Source of the DNA: Anaerolineales bacterium
Lineage (GTDB): Bacteria; Chloroflexota; Anaerolineae; Anaerolineales; Villigracilaceae
Direction of reading: 5' to 3'
Assembly (NCBI GenBank): GCA_016934715.1
Contig: JAFGSI010000048.1
Coordinates: 62,001 to 126,000, forward strand
Length of the DNA stretch: 64,000 nucleotides
Both the position numbers and the translations under genes were made by a program. Position 1 is the first letter of the stretch, and the number at the start of each line of letters is the position of its first letter. This document shows positions 1 to 9,765 of the stretch, in pieces. The notes beneath the pieces are model-generated. The model was not told the origin of the DNA. It searched no databases and was given only the letters and a program-made list of their open reading frames with translations.

Positions 1-1664
1 CGGCCGCTCTCGCTGTTCGAAGCCCTGAGGACGGTGTAGCGTCCTTCTTCGTCGTTGAGGAAGATACCGACGTGATAGAAATCCAATTGTTCACTGATCA
101 ATGTGGTCACCCTGGGCAGGAGCAACTGGGCTCCCTCGACCGAGGTGATCGTTTTACCAATTTTGGTGATCGCGGTGAACTGGGCGACACGGCGCTGATT
201 GCTCTCGCGGGCTGCGGTCAGGTCGGTGGTTCGTTCAGTGATCCCTTGTTCCAGAGCGGTCAGATTCGCCCGCAGGCGTGCCGTCATGAGGTTGAAGGCA
301 TGTGCCAGTGAACCGATCTCGTCCCGGGATGTTTCGGTGGCCACGGCATCCAGTTCGCCCTCACTGATCCGCTCCGCAACCTCGGTCAGCCGGTTGAGGG
401 GGCTGGTGAGCAGGCGGCCGAGCGCATAGCTGGCCAGAACAGAGCCGGCCAGCGCGAGTCCGGAGAGCAATAGGCCGAAAACGAATGTGGCCGAGGCCTG
501 ATCCTGAACCTGGGTCTGGGCATCGATGTAGGCGGCGTTCATTTCATTGACTGGAACGATGATCCCAATACTGTATCCTGCCGCCGGGATTGGTTGGTAG
601 GCCAGATAGTAATCGACGTCATTGAATGTAACCTGCGCCAGATCGCTCTCGCCGCTGGTCATCGCTTCGAAGAGCGGCAGCAGTTCTGCCGGGCCCGCCT
701 GCAGGACGGTCAGCTGCGGCACTTCGTTCACCGGGACTTCTTCGGGAGCGATGTTGAAGTCTTGATAGCCGCGATCTGGCAAGGCGATCAATCTTCCCAC
801 CGGATCGATCAGGAATGCATACCCCGTCTCGCCAATGCGTATTTCCAGAACACGACGGGTGATCGTCGCCAGCTGCACGTCGGCCCCGATGACCCCGCGG
901 AACCTGGCGTTTTCATCGTAGACCGGGCTGCTGTTCGTGACGATCAAACCCGTTAGGGCTGGATCCTGGTACGGGGGAGTCCAGATGCGAGCGCGGCCAG
1001 GATTGTTGCCCGGGGAGGCTGCGGTATAAAAGAGCTGCTGGGTGGCCGTGAAATCAGGCGCCACCAGATTGGCCAGATCGATGTTCGGGTAGTAGATCGT
1101 CAGATCATCCCGGCTGATGTAATAGAGACCAACGATGTCGGGATTCGACTGCAGGATGTTGGGAGCGAAGAAGTCAAGGTGAATGGCTGTATTGAGTTCA
1201 GCGAACATTTGCTCGCCAGGTTGGACATGTGCGGGGACGAAGATCGCGGCCGGGTCGCTGTTGGCATTGTCCCAGGCGCCACTCCCCAGGCGGCGCAAAT
1301 TTGTGGATGCATCCCAGTATGCACCTGTTGAAAAAATCTCTTCCTGGGCCAGGATGCTGGCGGTGTAAAGTGTCGCCGTTTCCACCACCTCGTCGACATT
1401 GACGAAGAACTGATTGATCGCCTGGGCCTCTCGATCCAATTGGACCAGGAGCTGGTCATCTGTCCGGGTGAGGACTGCCTGCTCAAATTGGCTGCCCAGA
1501 AGGTCCTGGACTTGCTGGCTGCGCGACAACACGAAAAAGCCGATCACCACGACTGTCAATCCTGCGATCGTTATGATCGTCAGGGTGATCCTGGTCCGCA
1601 AGGAGGTCCTCTTCCTGGCGGGCGAGCTCTGTTCGGGGTTGTGATCGGAATCTGGGATCGTCAT
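1..1664 (-). CDS. dCache-HAMP-GAF sensor protein, C-terminus outside window
   Basis: About 554 codons are present; the frame runs off the left edge inside a GAF domain. The order is a short cytoplasmic tail, a membrane helix near residues 22-45, a large extracytoplasmic double-Cache-like region with motifs such as YDENARFRGVIGAD and IGETGYAFLID, a second membrane helix near 375-397, a HAMP linker with SPLNRLTEVAERI, a coiled coil, and the start of a GAF domain (FYHVGIF, YTVLRASNSESG). It is the last visible member of the long GAF operon, 11 bp after the preceding gene. It probably binds a small extracellular ligand and relays through HAMP to GAF. A downstream output domain could lie outside the window, so its lack of one is not established. 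Confidence 0.85.
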   Translation of the reverse strand, partial: MTIPDSDHNPEQSSPARKRTSLRTRITLTIITIAGLTVVVIGFFVLSRSQQVQDLLGSQFEQAVLTRTDDQLLVQLDREAQAINQFFVNVDEVVETATLYTASILAQEEIFSTGAYWDASTNLRRLGSGAWDNANSDPAAIFVPAHVQPGEQMFAELNTAIHLDFFAPNILQSNPDIVGLYYISRDDLTIYYPNIDLANLVAPDFTATQQLFYTAASPGNNPGRARIWTPPYQDPALTGLIVTNSSPVYDENARFRGVIGADVQLATITRRVLEIRIGETGYAFLIDPVGRLIALPDRGYQDFNIAPEEVPVNEVPQLTVLQAGPAELLPLFEAMTSGESDLAQVTFNDVDYYLAYQPIPAAGYSIGIIVPVNEMNAAYIDAQTQVQDQASATFVFGLLLSGLALAGSVLASYALGRLLTSPLNRLTEVAERISEGELDAVATETSRDEIGSLAHAFNLMTARLRANLTALEQGITERTTDLTAARESNQRRVAQFTAITKIGKTITSVEGAQLLLPRVTTLISEQLDFYHVGIFLNDEEGRYTVLRASNSESG

Positions 1665-1675
1665 GGTTTGACCTG

Positions 1676-3397
1676 TTATTTCGGCTGTTCTTTCTGTTGA
1701 ATCTGGACAACGACTTCGGATCCGGGCAGGGCGCGACCGATCTCTTCGGCTGCGACCTTGAGGATCCCATCGATGCTGGCCGACTCACCGATCCGGGCGG
1801 CGATATTGCCGATGGTCCGTTCCTTGGCCGCTCGTTTCTGGGCTGCGCTGAACAGGCGGGCATTTTCCAGGGAAAGGCTGACGCGCTCGGCGATGGCCTG
1901 CATGAAGGTGACGTCCTCGTCCGAGAACGCGCGCTGCGGTCGATTCGCCCGGATGTTGAGCACGCCGATCACCTCATCCCGCGCCTTGATCGGGATGGCG
2001 GCGGTTGCGAGCCCCTTGGCCTCCACTACAGACTGGCCCGATTCGAGCATGGCCTGGACTTCAGGCCTGCGGACGGGCTCCTGGAGGCGATCGATGTGGG
2101 CTGCATTGTGCCGGTACCCCAGCAAGCCTTCCTCGCCAGCCTCGCCCCAGCGGGTGACGAAGTACTCGCGATAGAGATTCTGCGCATCGGCCAGCGCTCT
2201 CTGGGTTTCACCCAGCAGGTTGACGTTATCGATCGCCAGCGCCACCTGGTCGGCGAGGGTGCGCATGACCTCGATATCTTCGTCGCTGAAGGCATTCGGT
2301 TCGGTGCTCTGGACATCCAGGGCGCCGAAGATGCGTTCCCCGACCGCCAGGGGCAGGGCCATTTCGGAGCGGGTGTTGGGCAGGGAGGGGTTGACGGCGA
2401 AGTAGACATCCTCGGCCACATCCAGGGCGATACGCGGGCGGTTCATGGTCACGGCGTAGCTCACAATGCCGACCCCGCCAATTTTGAGCTGGTGCCCGCG
2501 GGCGAGCATCTTCAGACCGCCATCGCTGTTGGCCGCCCGCAGTACCGCGACCTCCTTCTTGCTATCCAGCAAAAAGACGCCGACATGATAATAACCAAGT
2601 TTCTCGCTGATCAGCCCGGTCACGATGGGGAGCAGGCTGTCGATGTCCTGCAGCTGGGAGATCTGTTGGCCGACATCCGAGATCGCTTTCAGCTGATCGG
2701 CCCGTTTCTGGGCGCGGGCTGATGCTTCCGCCAGTTCTGCAGTGCGTTCCTCGACGCGCTCTTCCAGAGAGGCCTGGGCCTGGATCAATTCCTGGTTGAT
2801 CCGGTTCACTTCTCCCAGGCGTTCGGTCTCGATCCGATTGCGGAACAGGACACTGATCCCAAGCAGGATGCCTGTGGTCACCAGGGTGCCCAGCAGCGGT
2901 CCCATGTCGGGTACCCGCAGGATGGCGGTGGTGAGCAGTCCGGCCACCAGCAGGAGGGCGTTTTCCCAGACGGGGAGAAGGATGCTGCCGAGGATCAAGG
3001 ATGGGATCAGGGTGATCATGAGGGCGGTCCTCGGATCCGAACCGCTTGCGGCGAAGAGGATCCCGGAAACCGCGAACAACCAGACCAGCAGAGTCGCCCC
3101 GATCTGAGGGCGGCGCGATCGAGCCAGGGCATAGATCATGAAGAACACGACGATCATGGCGATTTCGATGAAGACCGCCGTGGCCACCCTGCCGCTTCGC
3201 AGGGAGGATGAAACCATTCCGATGATCAACAACACGATCAGGCCCAGGGCCAGTGAGGCGGTCAGCTGGGCCAGGCGTCGGGATACGACTGTCTTGATGG
3301 AAGGATGCGGCTGCGTGATCCGGTTCCAGAACCCTGCCAGCCCCGAGCGCGGTTTCGGCGTTCTGTCGTTGGTCTCAGGATGGTTGGCGTTCGTCAT
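1676..3397 (-). CDS. membrane protein with tandem GAF domains
   Basis: 573 residues. About six hydrophobic helices (roughly residues 45-185) are followed by a coiled coil (188-235), a canonical GAF domain (about 250-395; motifs YHVGVFLLD, RIALDVAED, TRSEMALPL, GALDVQS), a second shorter GAF (about 425-520; AIPIKARDEVIGVLNIR), and a helix-strand tail ending in SEVVVQIQ. No kinase, cyclase or DNA-binding domain follows. The ATG overlaps the stop of the preceding gene as ATGA, so translation is probably coupled. Family knowledge says GAF domains bind small ligands or mediate dimerisation; the ligand here is unknown. It is a paralogue of its neighbours on both sides. Confidence 0.9.
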   Translation of the reverse strand: MTNANHPETNDRTPKPRSGLAGFWNRITQPHPSIKTVVSRRLAQLTASLALGLIVLLIIGMVSSSLRSGRVATAVFIEIAMIVVFFMIYALARSRRPQIGATLLVWLFAVSGILFAASGSDPRTALMITLIPSLILGSILLPVWENALLLVAGLLTTAILRVPDMGPLLGTLVTTGILLGISVLFRNRIETERLGEVNRINQELIQAQASLEERVEERTAELAEASARAQKRADQLKAISDVGQQISQLQDIDSLLPIVTGLISEKLGYYHVGVFLLDSKKEVAVLRAANSDGGLKMLARGHQLKIGGVGIVSYAVTMNRPRIALDVAEDVYFAVNPSLPNTRSEMALPLAVGERIFGALDVQSTEPNAFSDEDIEVMRTLADQVALAIDNVNLLGETQRALADAQNLYREYFVTRWGEAGEEGLLGYRHNAAHIDRLQEPVRRPEVQAMLESGQSVVEAKGLATAAIPIKARDEVIGVLNIRANRPQRAFSDEDVTFMQAIAERVSLSLENARLFSAAQKRAAKERTIGNIAARIGESASIDGILKVAAEEIGRALPGSEVVVQIQQKEQPK

Positions 3398-6264
3398 GGC
3401 TGTTCCTCATGCGCTTCGGTTTCAATCTCATCCGCGCCTGCCTGCGCGCTTCCGGGGCGGCTGAGCTGCAAGACAACCTCTGAGTCGCTGAAGACACGCC
3501 CGATCTCTGCCGTTGCAGTCTCGAGAATTGTGTTCATATGCATCGAGGTGCTCATGCGGGCTGAAATCTCGCCCAGGATGCGTTCGCGTTCGGCCCGGCG
3601 GCTGGTCTCATCGTACAGGCGGGCACTTTCCAGCGAGGTGCTCAACTGATCGGCCAGGTTGCCGGCCGCGGCGATGTCGCCCGAGGTCCAGGGCCCACTC
3701 TCCTCGGGCCGATCAAGGCGGATGGCGCCGATCGCTTCGCCGCGGATCAGGATCGGAACCTGCAGGGTTGTCTGATCGTCCGAAAGGACGGGTTTCCCAC
3801 TGGTGAGGGCCTGTAGGAACTCGGCGGTCGTGTCGCTGCCGGCGGGATGGATGTCCCCTTCGGCCGCGCTTATGTAACCGATCGTCTCTTCCTGCTCGCG
3901 GATCAGGCGCTGCCAGCTGGCCTGGCTGATCTCGCCATAAGCCCGGCGGGCGGCTTCGATGGCGGATTGGCTTTCTTCGAGCAGGCGGGCGTTATCGATC
4001 GCCACCGCGATCTGGTCTGCCAGCACCCTCAGGGTGGTGACGTCTTCCTCGGCGAAGGCGGCTTCCTGGGTGCTCTGGACGTCGAGGGCGCCGACGATCT
4101 GTCCGCCGACGATCAGGGGCAGGCACATTTCCGAACGGGTTGCCGGTAGATCGGGATTCTGAAAGAAGACGGCGTCCTCACCGACATCGAGGGCAATGCG
4201 CGGCGCGCCGTAGCGGGTGGCGAAACCGACGATGCTGGTTTCTCCGATCTTGAGCCGGTGGCCGCGCTCGAGCATCCGCTGGCCGCCCTCGCTGTTGGTC
4301 GCCTTCAGAACGGCAAATTCGCGGGCCTCGTCGAGCAGGAAGAGGCCAACATGATAGAACCCGAAGCGTTCACTGATCAGCTGGGCCGCCTGGCGCATTA
4401 ACTGGTCGCGGTCCCGCAGGCTGGCTGCCACGCCGCCAACATCCACCGCCGTTTGGATCTGGGCAGCGCGGCGTTCCAGGGCGAGCGTGCGCTCTTCCAC
4501 GCGCGTCTCCAGGGAACTGATCAATTCTCTCAGGCGGGCAGTCATACTGTTGAATGTGCCCGCCAGAATCCCAACCTCGTCCTCGGTTTGAATCTCGGCG
4601 ACGGCGTTCAGGTCGCCACTTTCCACCTGCCGGGCGGTCTCGGCCAGCCGGTTAATCGGGCTGGACAGCTGGCGGGAGAAGAACCAGGCCCCGATCGTGA
4701 CGCCGACGATGATCAGGGCGGCCATCACGGTCGTCGTGCGGACCTGACCCTGCAGCGGCAGCAGGTAGACCTCCTCAGGAATGAGGAAGGCCACTGTCCA
4801 GGGCCGGGTGACCAGCGGAGAGGTCAACCCCGCCTCGCGGTGTTCTTCTTCAGGGTGCCCGGCCAGAGCTTCGGATTGTTCGGTAATGTAGAAGACCTCT
4901 CCGGTCGGCGCGGCCAGGCCAGCGGCCAGGTCCATTTGTTCCGTCGAGAGATCCTGCGGGCTTCCTGCTGGCAGCCGGTAATCCTGCTGTAATTGCTGGA
5001 GCGCTGAGGCCTCCAACAGCGAGGCCGAGCGCAGGGTCCGGTTGGGGCGCAGGCCGTTGGCCAGGTAGATGCCATTCTCGTCGAACAGGGCGGCGTACGA
5101 GCCCTGCCCGGCCAGCCCGGTATATCCCTGCACGATTTCCTGCAGGGCGGCAGCATCGTAACGTGCCCGTATGACCCCAATGGCGTAGCCATGTTCATCG
5201 GTCACGGGCGCGCTGAACACGATCGATGGAATTCCGTCGGGCCCGATGAAAACCGGCGAGATATAAGTACTGCTCGTCAGGAGCGGTGTTCTGATGTAGG
5301 CATATTCCTGTTCGCGCAGGCCGATATTCCCGGTCTGGGTGTCCAGAACGACCCGCCCATTGGCGTCGAGCAGGGCGTACGAGAGCAGGTGCTGTCGGTC
5401 TCCGAGCGCAGCCAGGGTTTCGCGAGCCTCCAGGGATGTGGCCGTGTCGGCAACACTGCCTCCGGCGATCGACCGGAGGTATTCATTGAAGATTGGTGTT
5501 TGCACCTCTGTATTGAGAATTTCCGCATTCTGGTTGATGTAAGCATCCAAAGCGGCAGCTGTCTGGCTGGCCGCATTCTGCAGGTTGTCATTGATGCCGG
5601 CGGTCAGGGAATTGCGCAGGGAGATGTAGTTGATCAGACCGATGACGATGGCCGGCATCAGCGAAATCGCCAGGAAGGCCATGATCAGTTTGGTGTACAG
5701 ATTGAAGCGCCTGAAGCGGCTGATGATGAAGAGCGGATAGATGGCCAGGATCGCCAGCGAAGCCGGCACCCCGCCTGCGCTGGCGATCGAGATGATCCTC
5801 TCGAACGGCCAGTACGAGTCGAGGACGGCTGCAGCAGCGCCCGCGGCAAAAGAGAGGATCGTGGTGCGGGTGGCCTGCTCGGGGGGAAAGTAGAGGAATC
5901 CAATGATGGAGATGAAGGCCGCTCCGGCGATCCCGATCAGGACGCCGGTGTTCACATTTGAGATGGTCTTGGTGATCATGACCAGCAACAGGCCATAGAT
6001 CAACACCCAGGTCGCGCGAGTCTTCTCGCCGCGCCGTCCCAGTACCAGGCTGATGATGGCGGTGATCAACACGACGAGCATGCCACCGGCATCGACCAGC
6101 AATTGCCAGGCGCGCGTGTTCAGGAAGGTGATCGTTGTCAGACTGCCGTCGGCCAGGGCGATCACAGACGCGATCACGGCAGCCCAGATGGTCGTGGCCT
6201 GCGGGGCGGGGGGCTGATCTGCCAGCACGGGGGTGGGGGGGTGAGGTGCTTCGAAAGAATCCAT
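3394..6264 (-). CDS. 7TM-dCache-HAMP-GAF-GAF sensor protein
   Basis: 956 residues. An N-terminal bundle of hydrophobic helices (about 25-185) precedes another helix (about 190-215), an extracytoplasmic Cache-like region (about 215-505, with YAYIRTPLLTSSTYISPV and GYAIGVIRARYD), a further membrane helix, a HAMP domain (about 530-585, SPINRLAETARQVESGDL), a coiled coil, a canonical GAF (about 610-765, FYHVGLFLLDE and ALDVQSTQE), a shorter GAF (about 800-890) and the family tail ending SEVVLQL. This resembles a methyl-accepting or kinase sensor with the output module missing. It has two separate membrane input modules, which is more complex than its neighbours. The signal and effector are unknown. 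Confidence 0.9.
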   Translation of the reverse strand: MDSFEAPHPPTPVLADQPPAPQATTIWAAVIASVIALADGSLTTITFLNTRAWQLLVDAGGMLVVLITAIISLVLGRRGEKTRATWVLIYGLLLVMITKTISNVNTGVLIGIAGAAFISIIGFLYFPPEQATRTTILSFAAGAAAAVLDSYWPFERIISIASAGGVPASLAILAIYPLFIISRFRRFNLYTKLIMAFLAISLMPAIVIGLINYISLRNSLTAGINDNLQNAASQTAAALDAYINQNAEILNTEVQTPIFNEYLRSIAGGSVADTATSLEARETLAALGDRQHLLSYALLDANGRVVLDTQTGNIGLREQEYAYIRTPLLTSSTYISPVFIGPDGIPSIVFSAPVTDEHGYAIGVIRARYDAAALQEIVQGYTGLAGQGSYAALFDENGIYLANGLRPNRTLRSASLLEASALQQLQQDYRLPAGSPQDLSTEQMDLAAGLAAPTGEVFYITEQSEALAGHPEEEHREAGLTSPLVTRPWTVAFLIPEEVYLLPLQGQVRTTTVMAALIIVGVTIGAWFFSRQLSSPINRLAETARQVESGDLNAVAEIQTEDEVGILAGTFNSMTARLRELISSLETRVEERTLALERRAAQIQTAVDVGGVAASLRDRDQLMRQAAQLISERFGFYHVGLFLLDEAREFAVLKATNSEGGQRMLERGHRLKIGETSIVGFATRYGAPRIALDVGEDAVFFQNPDLPATRSEMCLPLIVGGQIVGALDVQSTQEAAFAEEDVTTLRVLADQIAVAIDNARLLEESQSAIEAARRAYGEISQASWQRLIREQEETIGYISAAEGDIHPAGSDTTAEFLQALTSGKPVLSDDQTTLQVPILIRGEAIGAIRLDRPEESGPWTSGDIAAAGNLADQLSTSLESARLYDETSRRAERERILGEISARMSTSMHMNTILETATAEIGRVFSDSEVVLQLSRPGSAQAGADEIETEAHEEQP

Positions 6265-6275
6265 CGTTTCCGGCC

Positions 6276-8054
6276 TTATACGGGATGATTCGTGGTGGAT
6301 GGCAAGTCTTCTGTCGCAGTCTCCGGGGCGATCCCCAGGCGAACTTCGGCCGTCTTGAGATTGAGCGCCTGGCGCAGTTCACCGGCGGCGGTCTTGAGGA
6401 CTGTGTCGAGGTCGAGGGTCTGGCGGATGCGGTTGCTGACCTTGCCGATCACCTGTTCGCGCTGGGCGCGTTGTTCCGATTCGGCCAGCAGGCGGGCGCT
6501 CTCCAGGGCCAGGGCTGTGCGGTCGACCACTCTCTGGATGGCGTTAATTTCATCCTCTTTCCAGATGCGGGCAGGATCGGGCACCCGGATGTCCAGGATG
6601 CCGATGGTCTCGCCGCGCACCCTGATCGGGATCGCCAGGGCCGGCTTTCCTTCTTTGGAAGCGACCACCTCGCCGGATTGCAGCGCCGAGCGGACCTCGG
6701 GTTGGTCGAGGCGTTTCTTCAGAGGAACAACGCCCTTGGGGCTGGTCTGAAATCCGGTGAGCGGCTTATCCAGGGTGATCCGCTCCCATTCCTGCCGCAC
6801 AAAGCGGTTATAGATTGTCTGGGCCTCTTCAAGGGCGCGACGGGTCTCACCGTACAAGCGGGCATTTTCGATCGCGATCGCCACCTGGTCAGAGAGGGTG
6901 TGCATGACCTCGATATCCTCCTCGGAGAAGGCAGCCGATTCGGCGCTTTGCACGTCAAGCGCACCGATGATGCGCTGACCGAGCATCAGCGGCAGGGCGA
7001 TTTCCGAGCGGGTGTCCGGCAGGTCGGGGTTGTCGAAGAAAACGGCATCCTGCCCGACATCCAGGGCGATGCGCGGCTCCCCATGTTGGGTCGCGTAGCC
7101 GACGAGGCCGGTCTGGCCGACCTTGAGGCGGTGGCCGCGCTCGAGCATCCGCTGGCCGCCCTCGCTGTTGGCCGCCCGCAGGACAGCATACTCCGCGTTG
7201 TCGTCCAGCAGGAAGATCCCGACGTGGTAAAAAGCGAATTGTTCGCTGATCAAATGGCACACCATCCGCAACAGTTCTTCGATGTCTGTGACCAGCGAGA
7301 TCGCATGGGCGACTTCGGAGATGGCCTGCAGTTGCCCGGCTGTGCGCGAGGCCTTGAAGGTGACTGTCCGCAGCTCACCCGTGCGGTCCTCAACCCGCTC
7401 TTCCAGGCCCGCCTGGGCGGCTTTCAGTTCCTGGTTGACGCGATCCAGATCATCGATGCGCCGGTTTTCGATGGAATTTCGGAAGTACACCCCTACCGTG
7501 ATCAGGATTCCCATGATGAAATAAATGCTGAGTGTTGTTCCAACGGTGCCGGAATCCATGTTCGGGATCGGGAGCACCAACAGCGCTGCGACATTAACGC
7601 CGATCAGGGTGATCAACTCCCAGACAGGCAGCAGGAGGCTGGCTGCCACAAATGCCGGCAGGACTGTGGCTGCCAGCCCGCCGATCGGGCTCTCGGCCCC
7701 GGAACCGATATTTGCATATCCCGCGGCTGCCAGGGTCCAGACCAGCAGCGAAATGCCGATCCGGTAATTGCGGGTTCGGGTAAGGATATAGGCTGCCAGC
7801 AGGATCACGAACAGAACTCCCAGTGGAATAAGGAGAGGACTCGTGAGGCCGCGCTGGAAGACGTTGGCAGTGATCGCGATCGCAGTAATCAGCAGGAGGC
7901 TGAGGCAGATGATCGCGCCCAACTGCACCTGAAGCCTGGCGGTGATGTCCGTGATCAGCGAATGGGGTTGTGTCAGCGCGCGCCAGGTGCGTGCCCATCC
8001 GGACGGACCTCTGGGGCGGTATTGGACTGTTCCGGGAAGGATCTCTCTGGTCAT
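6276..8054 (-). CDS. membrane protein with tandem GAF domains
   Basis: 592 residues. About six membrane helices (40-185) lead into a coiled coil containing ERVEDRTGELR, a canonical GAF with FYHVGIFLLDD, GQRMLERGHRLKVG, NPDLPDTRSEIALPL and GALDVQSAES, a linker with a conserved Tyr and Trp, a second GAF (PALAIPIRVRGETIGILDIR), and the family tail DLDTVLKTAAGEL. It is close to the 573-residue protein downstream in domain order, so the two probably arose by tandem duplication. The gap to the upstream gene is 8 bp, consistent with one transcript. No catalytic output motif is seen; a role as signal-input partner is inferred only. Confidence 0.9.
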   Translation of the reverse strand: MTREILPGTVQYRPRGPSGWARTWRALTQPHSLITDITARLQVQLGAIICLSLLLITAIAITANVFQRGLTSPLLIPLGVLFVILLAAYILTRTRNYRIGISLLVWTLAAAGYANIGSGAESPIGGLAATVLPAFVAASLLLPVWELITLIGVNVAALLVLPIPNMDSGTVGTTLSIYFIMGILITVGVYFRNSIENRRIDDLDRVNQELKAAQAGLEERVEDRTGELRTVTFKASRTAGQLQAISEVAHAISLVTDIEELLRMVCHLISEQFAFYHVGIFLLDDNAEYAVLRAANSEGGQRMLERGHRLKVGQTGLVGYATQHGEPRIALDVGQDAVFFDNPDLPDTRSEIALPLMLGQRIIGALDVQSAESAAFSEEDIEVMHTLSDQVAIAIENARLYGETRRALEEAQTIYNRFVRQEWERITLDKPLTGFQTSPKGVVPLKKRLDQPEVRSALQSGEVVASKEGKPALAIPIRVRGETIGILDIRVPDPARIWKEDEINAIQRVVDRTALALESARLLAESEQRAQREQVIGKVSNRIRQTLDLDTVLKTAAGELRQALNLKTAEVRLGIAPETATEDLPSTTNHPV

Positions 8055-8062
8055 CGAGTTTC

Positions 8063-9742
8063 TCAGCCTTTCTGAGGCGTTTGCAGCTGAACGGCGATCT
8101 CGGAATCGCCGACCAATCGCCCGATCTCCCTTACGGTAGACTGAAGGATTGCATCGACGTCGATCTCGGTGGAGATGCGAGAAACGATCTCGGATACGGT
8201 CTGTTCGCGATCGGCCCGATCCTGCGCCTCGGAAACCAGGCGGCTGTTCTCAAGTGCCAGGCTGACCTGGAACGAGACGGTTTCAAGCAGGGTGATCTCC
8301 TCTGGCAGCCATTCGTGAGCCGGGTCATCGTCTTCGTATCCCAGGATCCCGATCACCTCATCCCGCAGGATCAGGGGCGCGATCAGGCGGGCCCGGGGTT
8401 CGGGGTCGCGGACGACGAATTGGGCAACTTTTCGCGCCGCCAGCAATTCCAGCACCTGCGGAGGAAATCTCTGTCCTCCCGGCAAGAGTTGCAGGCGGTC
8501 GTATTGATAGCCGATCACGCCTCCGGCGCGGACATTCTCCCAGGCCTGTTGGACGGTGCGGCCGGCAAGGGCGCTGATCTCACGCAGGCGCTCCTGGAGC
8601 TGGGCGAGCAGGCGGATATTCTCGATCGAGATCGCAAGTTGATCCGCGAAGGTCTGCAGGATGTTCTGTTCCTCCCGGGTTGGAGAGGGGGTGGCGGTCT
8701 GGATGTTCAGCAAGCCCAGCAATCGATTTCCGGCAATGAGAGGGTAGGTTACATTCCCCTGGACTCCGAGAATGGGGATCGGGCTTGCCACCCGGTAGGT
8801 TTGTTCCCCGATCCGGTAGCGCAGCAGCTCGGTGCCGGAGATCAGGTATGCCAATTCGCCGCGTCCGATCTGGAGCTTGTAGCCCTCGGCGATCAGGGAC
8901 TGGCCGGCCTCACTGTTGCTGGCGCATAGAATGGCATACTCGTCGGTCGCATCGGTGATGAAGATCCCGACGTGGGCGTACTCGAGCCGTTCGGCGATCA
9001 GGCGCGCTCCTGATTCGAGCATCACCGCTTCGCTGTTGGCCTGGCTGGCCAGACGGGTTAATTCTGCCACTGCTTGCAGGGCTGTGGTCCGATTTTCCAG
9101 ATCACCGGTATACTGCTCCAGGGTCCGGCGACTCTCCTCCAGCTCGAGATTGATCTGTTTCTGGAGTTGTTCCTCATCCCGCGCCCGCTGGGCGGCCGCG
9201 CTGATGCTGTTGACCGCCAGGGATAACAGCAGGGCCACTGCACTGAGGGTGATGGCATGGGAGACCAGGACGGATGAAATTGGCGCCTGCGTGGAGATGG
9301 CCAGCAATCCCTGATTCTCTGCAGCAGCCAGGCCTGTTGCGGCCACCAGGGAAAGCCCCACAACAACGTAGCCCGCCTGGATCCCCATGGTCAGCCCGGC
9401 GATGATGACCACTGCGGTGAAAGCGGCGAAACCGGTATCCCGGATTCCGCCATAATTGATGACCGAGACGAACACGGCTATCCAGAGAAAGGTGGTGAGG
9501 ATGTAACTGGCCAGGCGCACCTGGTTCTTCTGGATCAGGGCCAGGATGCCGATCTCTGCCGCGAGTGCGACCGCGGCTACGAGGATCTCGACTGGCGACC
9601 GGGTTGCAATCGTATAGATCAGGTACAGTCCCGTCAGAAGCAGGATGGCGATCACGATGGTGTGCAGGTTGCGCGCCTGCAGGTTTATTTCCGGGTCATC
9701 GAAGGTGGGCGGAGCGAAAAAGTGTTTCAGGGTAGCCAGCAT
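8063..9742 (-). CDS. membrane protein with divergent tandem GAF domains
   Basis: 559 residues. About six membrane helices (30-190) are followed by a long coiled coil, a GAF domain and a second short GAF, then the tail DVDAILQSTVREIGRL. The first GAF keeps the family start (YAHVGIFITD, AILCASNSEAGQSL) but has lost the RIALDVG and TRSE blocks, with YRIGEQTYRVASPIPILG and NVTYPLIAG instead. Ligand specificity may therefore differ from the paralogues. The linker after GAF1 keeps the AWENVRAGGVIGYQYD pattern shared by the array. It is embedded in the operon with gaps of 23 and 8 bp. Confidence 0.88.
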   Translation of the reverse strand: MLATLKHFFAPPTFDDPEINLQARNLHTIVIAILLLTGLYLIYTIATRSPVEILVAAVALAAEIGILALIQKNQVRLASYILTTFLWIAVFVSVINYGGIRDTGFAAFTAVVIIAGLTMGIQAGYVVVGLSLVAATGLAAAENQGLLAISTQAPISSVLVSHAITLSAVALLLSLAVNSISAAAQRARDEEQLQKQINLELEESRRTLEQYTGDLENRTTALQAVAELTRLASQANSEAVMLESGARLIAERLEYAHVGIFITDATDEYAILCASNSEAGQSLIAEGYKLQIGRGELAYLISGTELLRYRIGEQTYRVASPIPILGVQGNVTYPLIAGNRLLGLLNIQTATPSPTREEQNILQTFADQLAISIENIRLLAQLQERLREISALAGRTVQQAWENVRAGGVIGYQYDRLQLLPGGQRFPPQVLELLAARKVAQFVVRDPEPRARLIAPLILRDEVIGILGYEDDDPAHEWLPEEITLLETVSFQVSLALENSRLVSEAQDRADREQTVSEIVSRISTEIDVDAILQSTVREIGRLVGDSEIAVQLQTPQKG

Positions 9743-9765
9743 GGGATCGCCTCGGTGTGCTTTCG

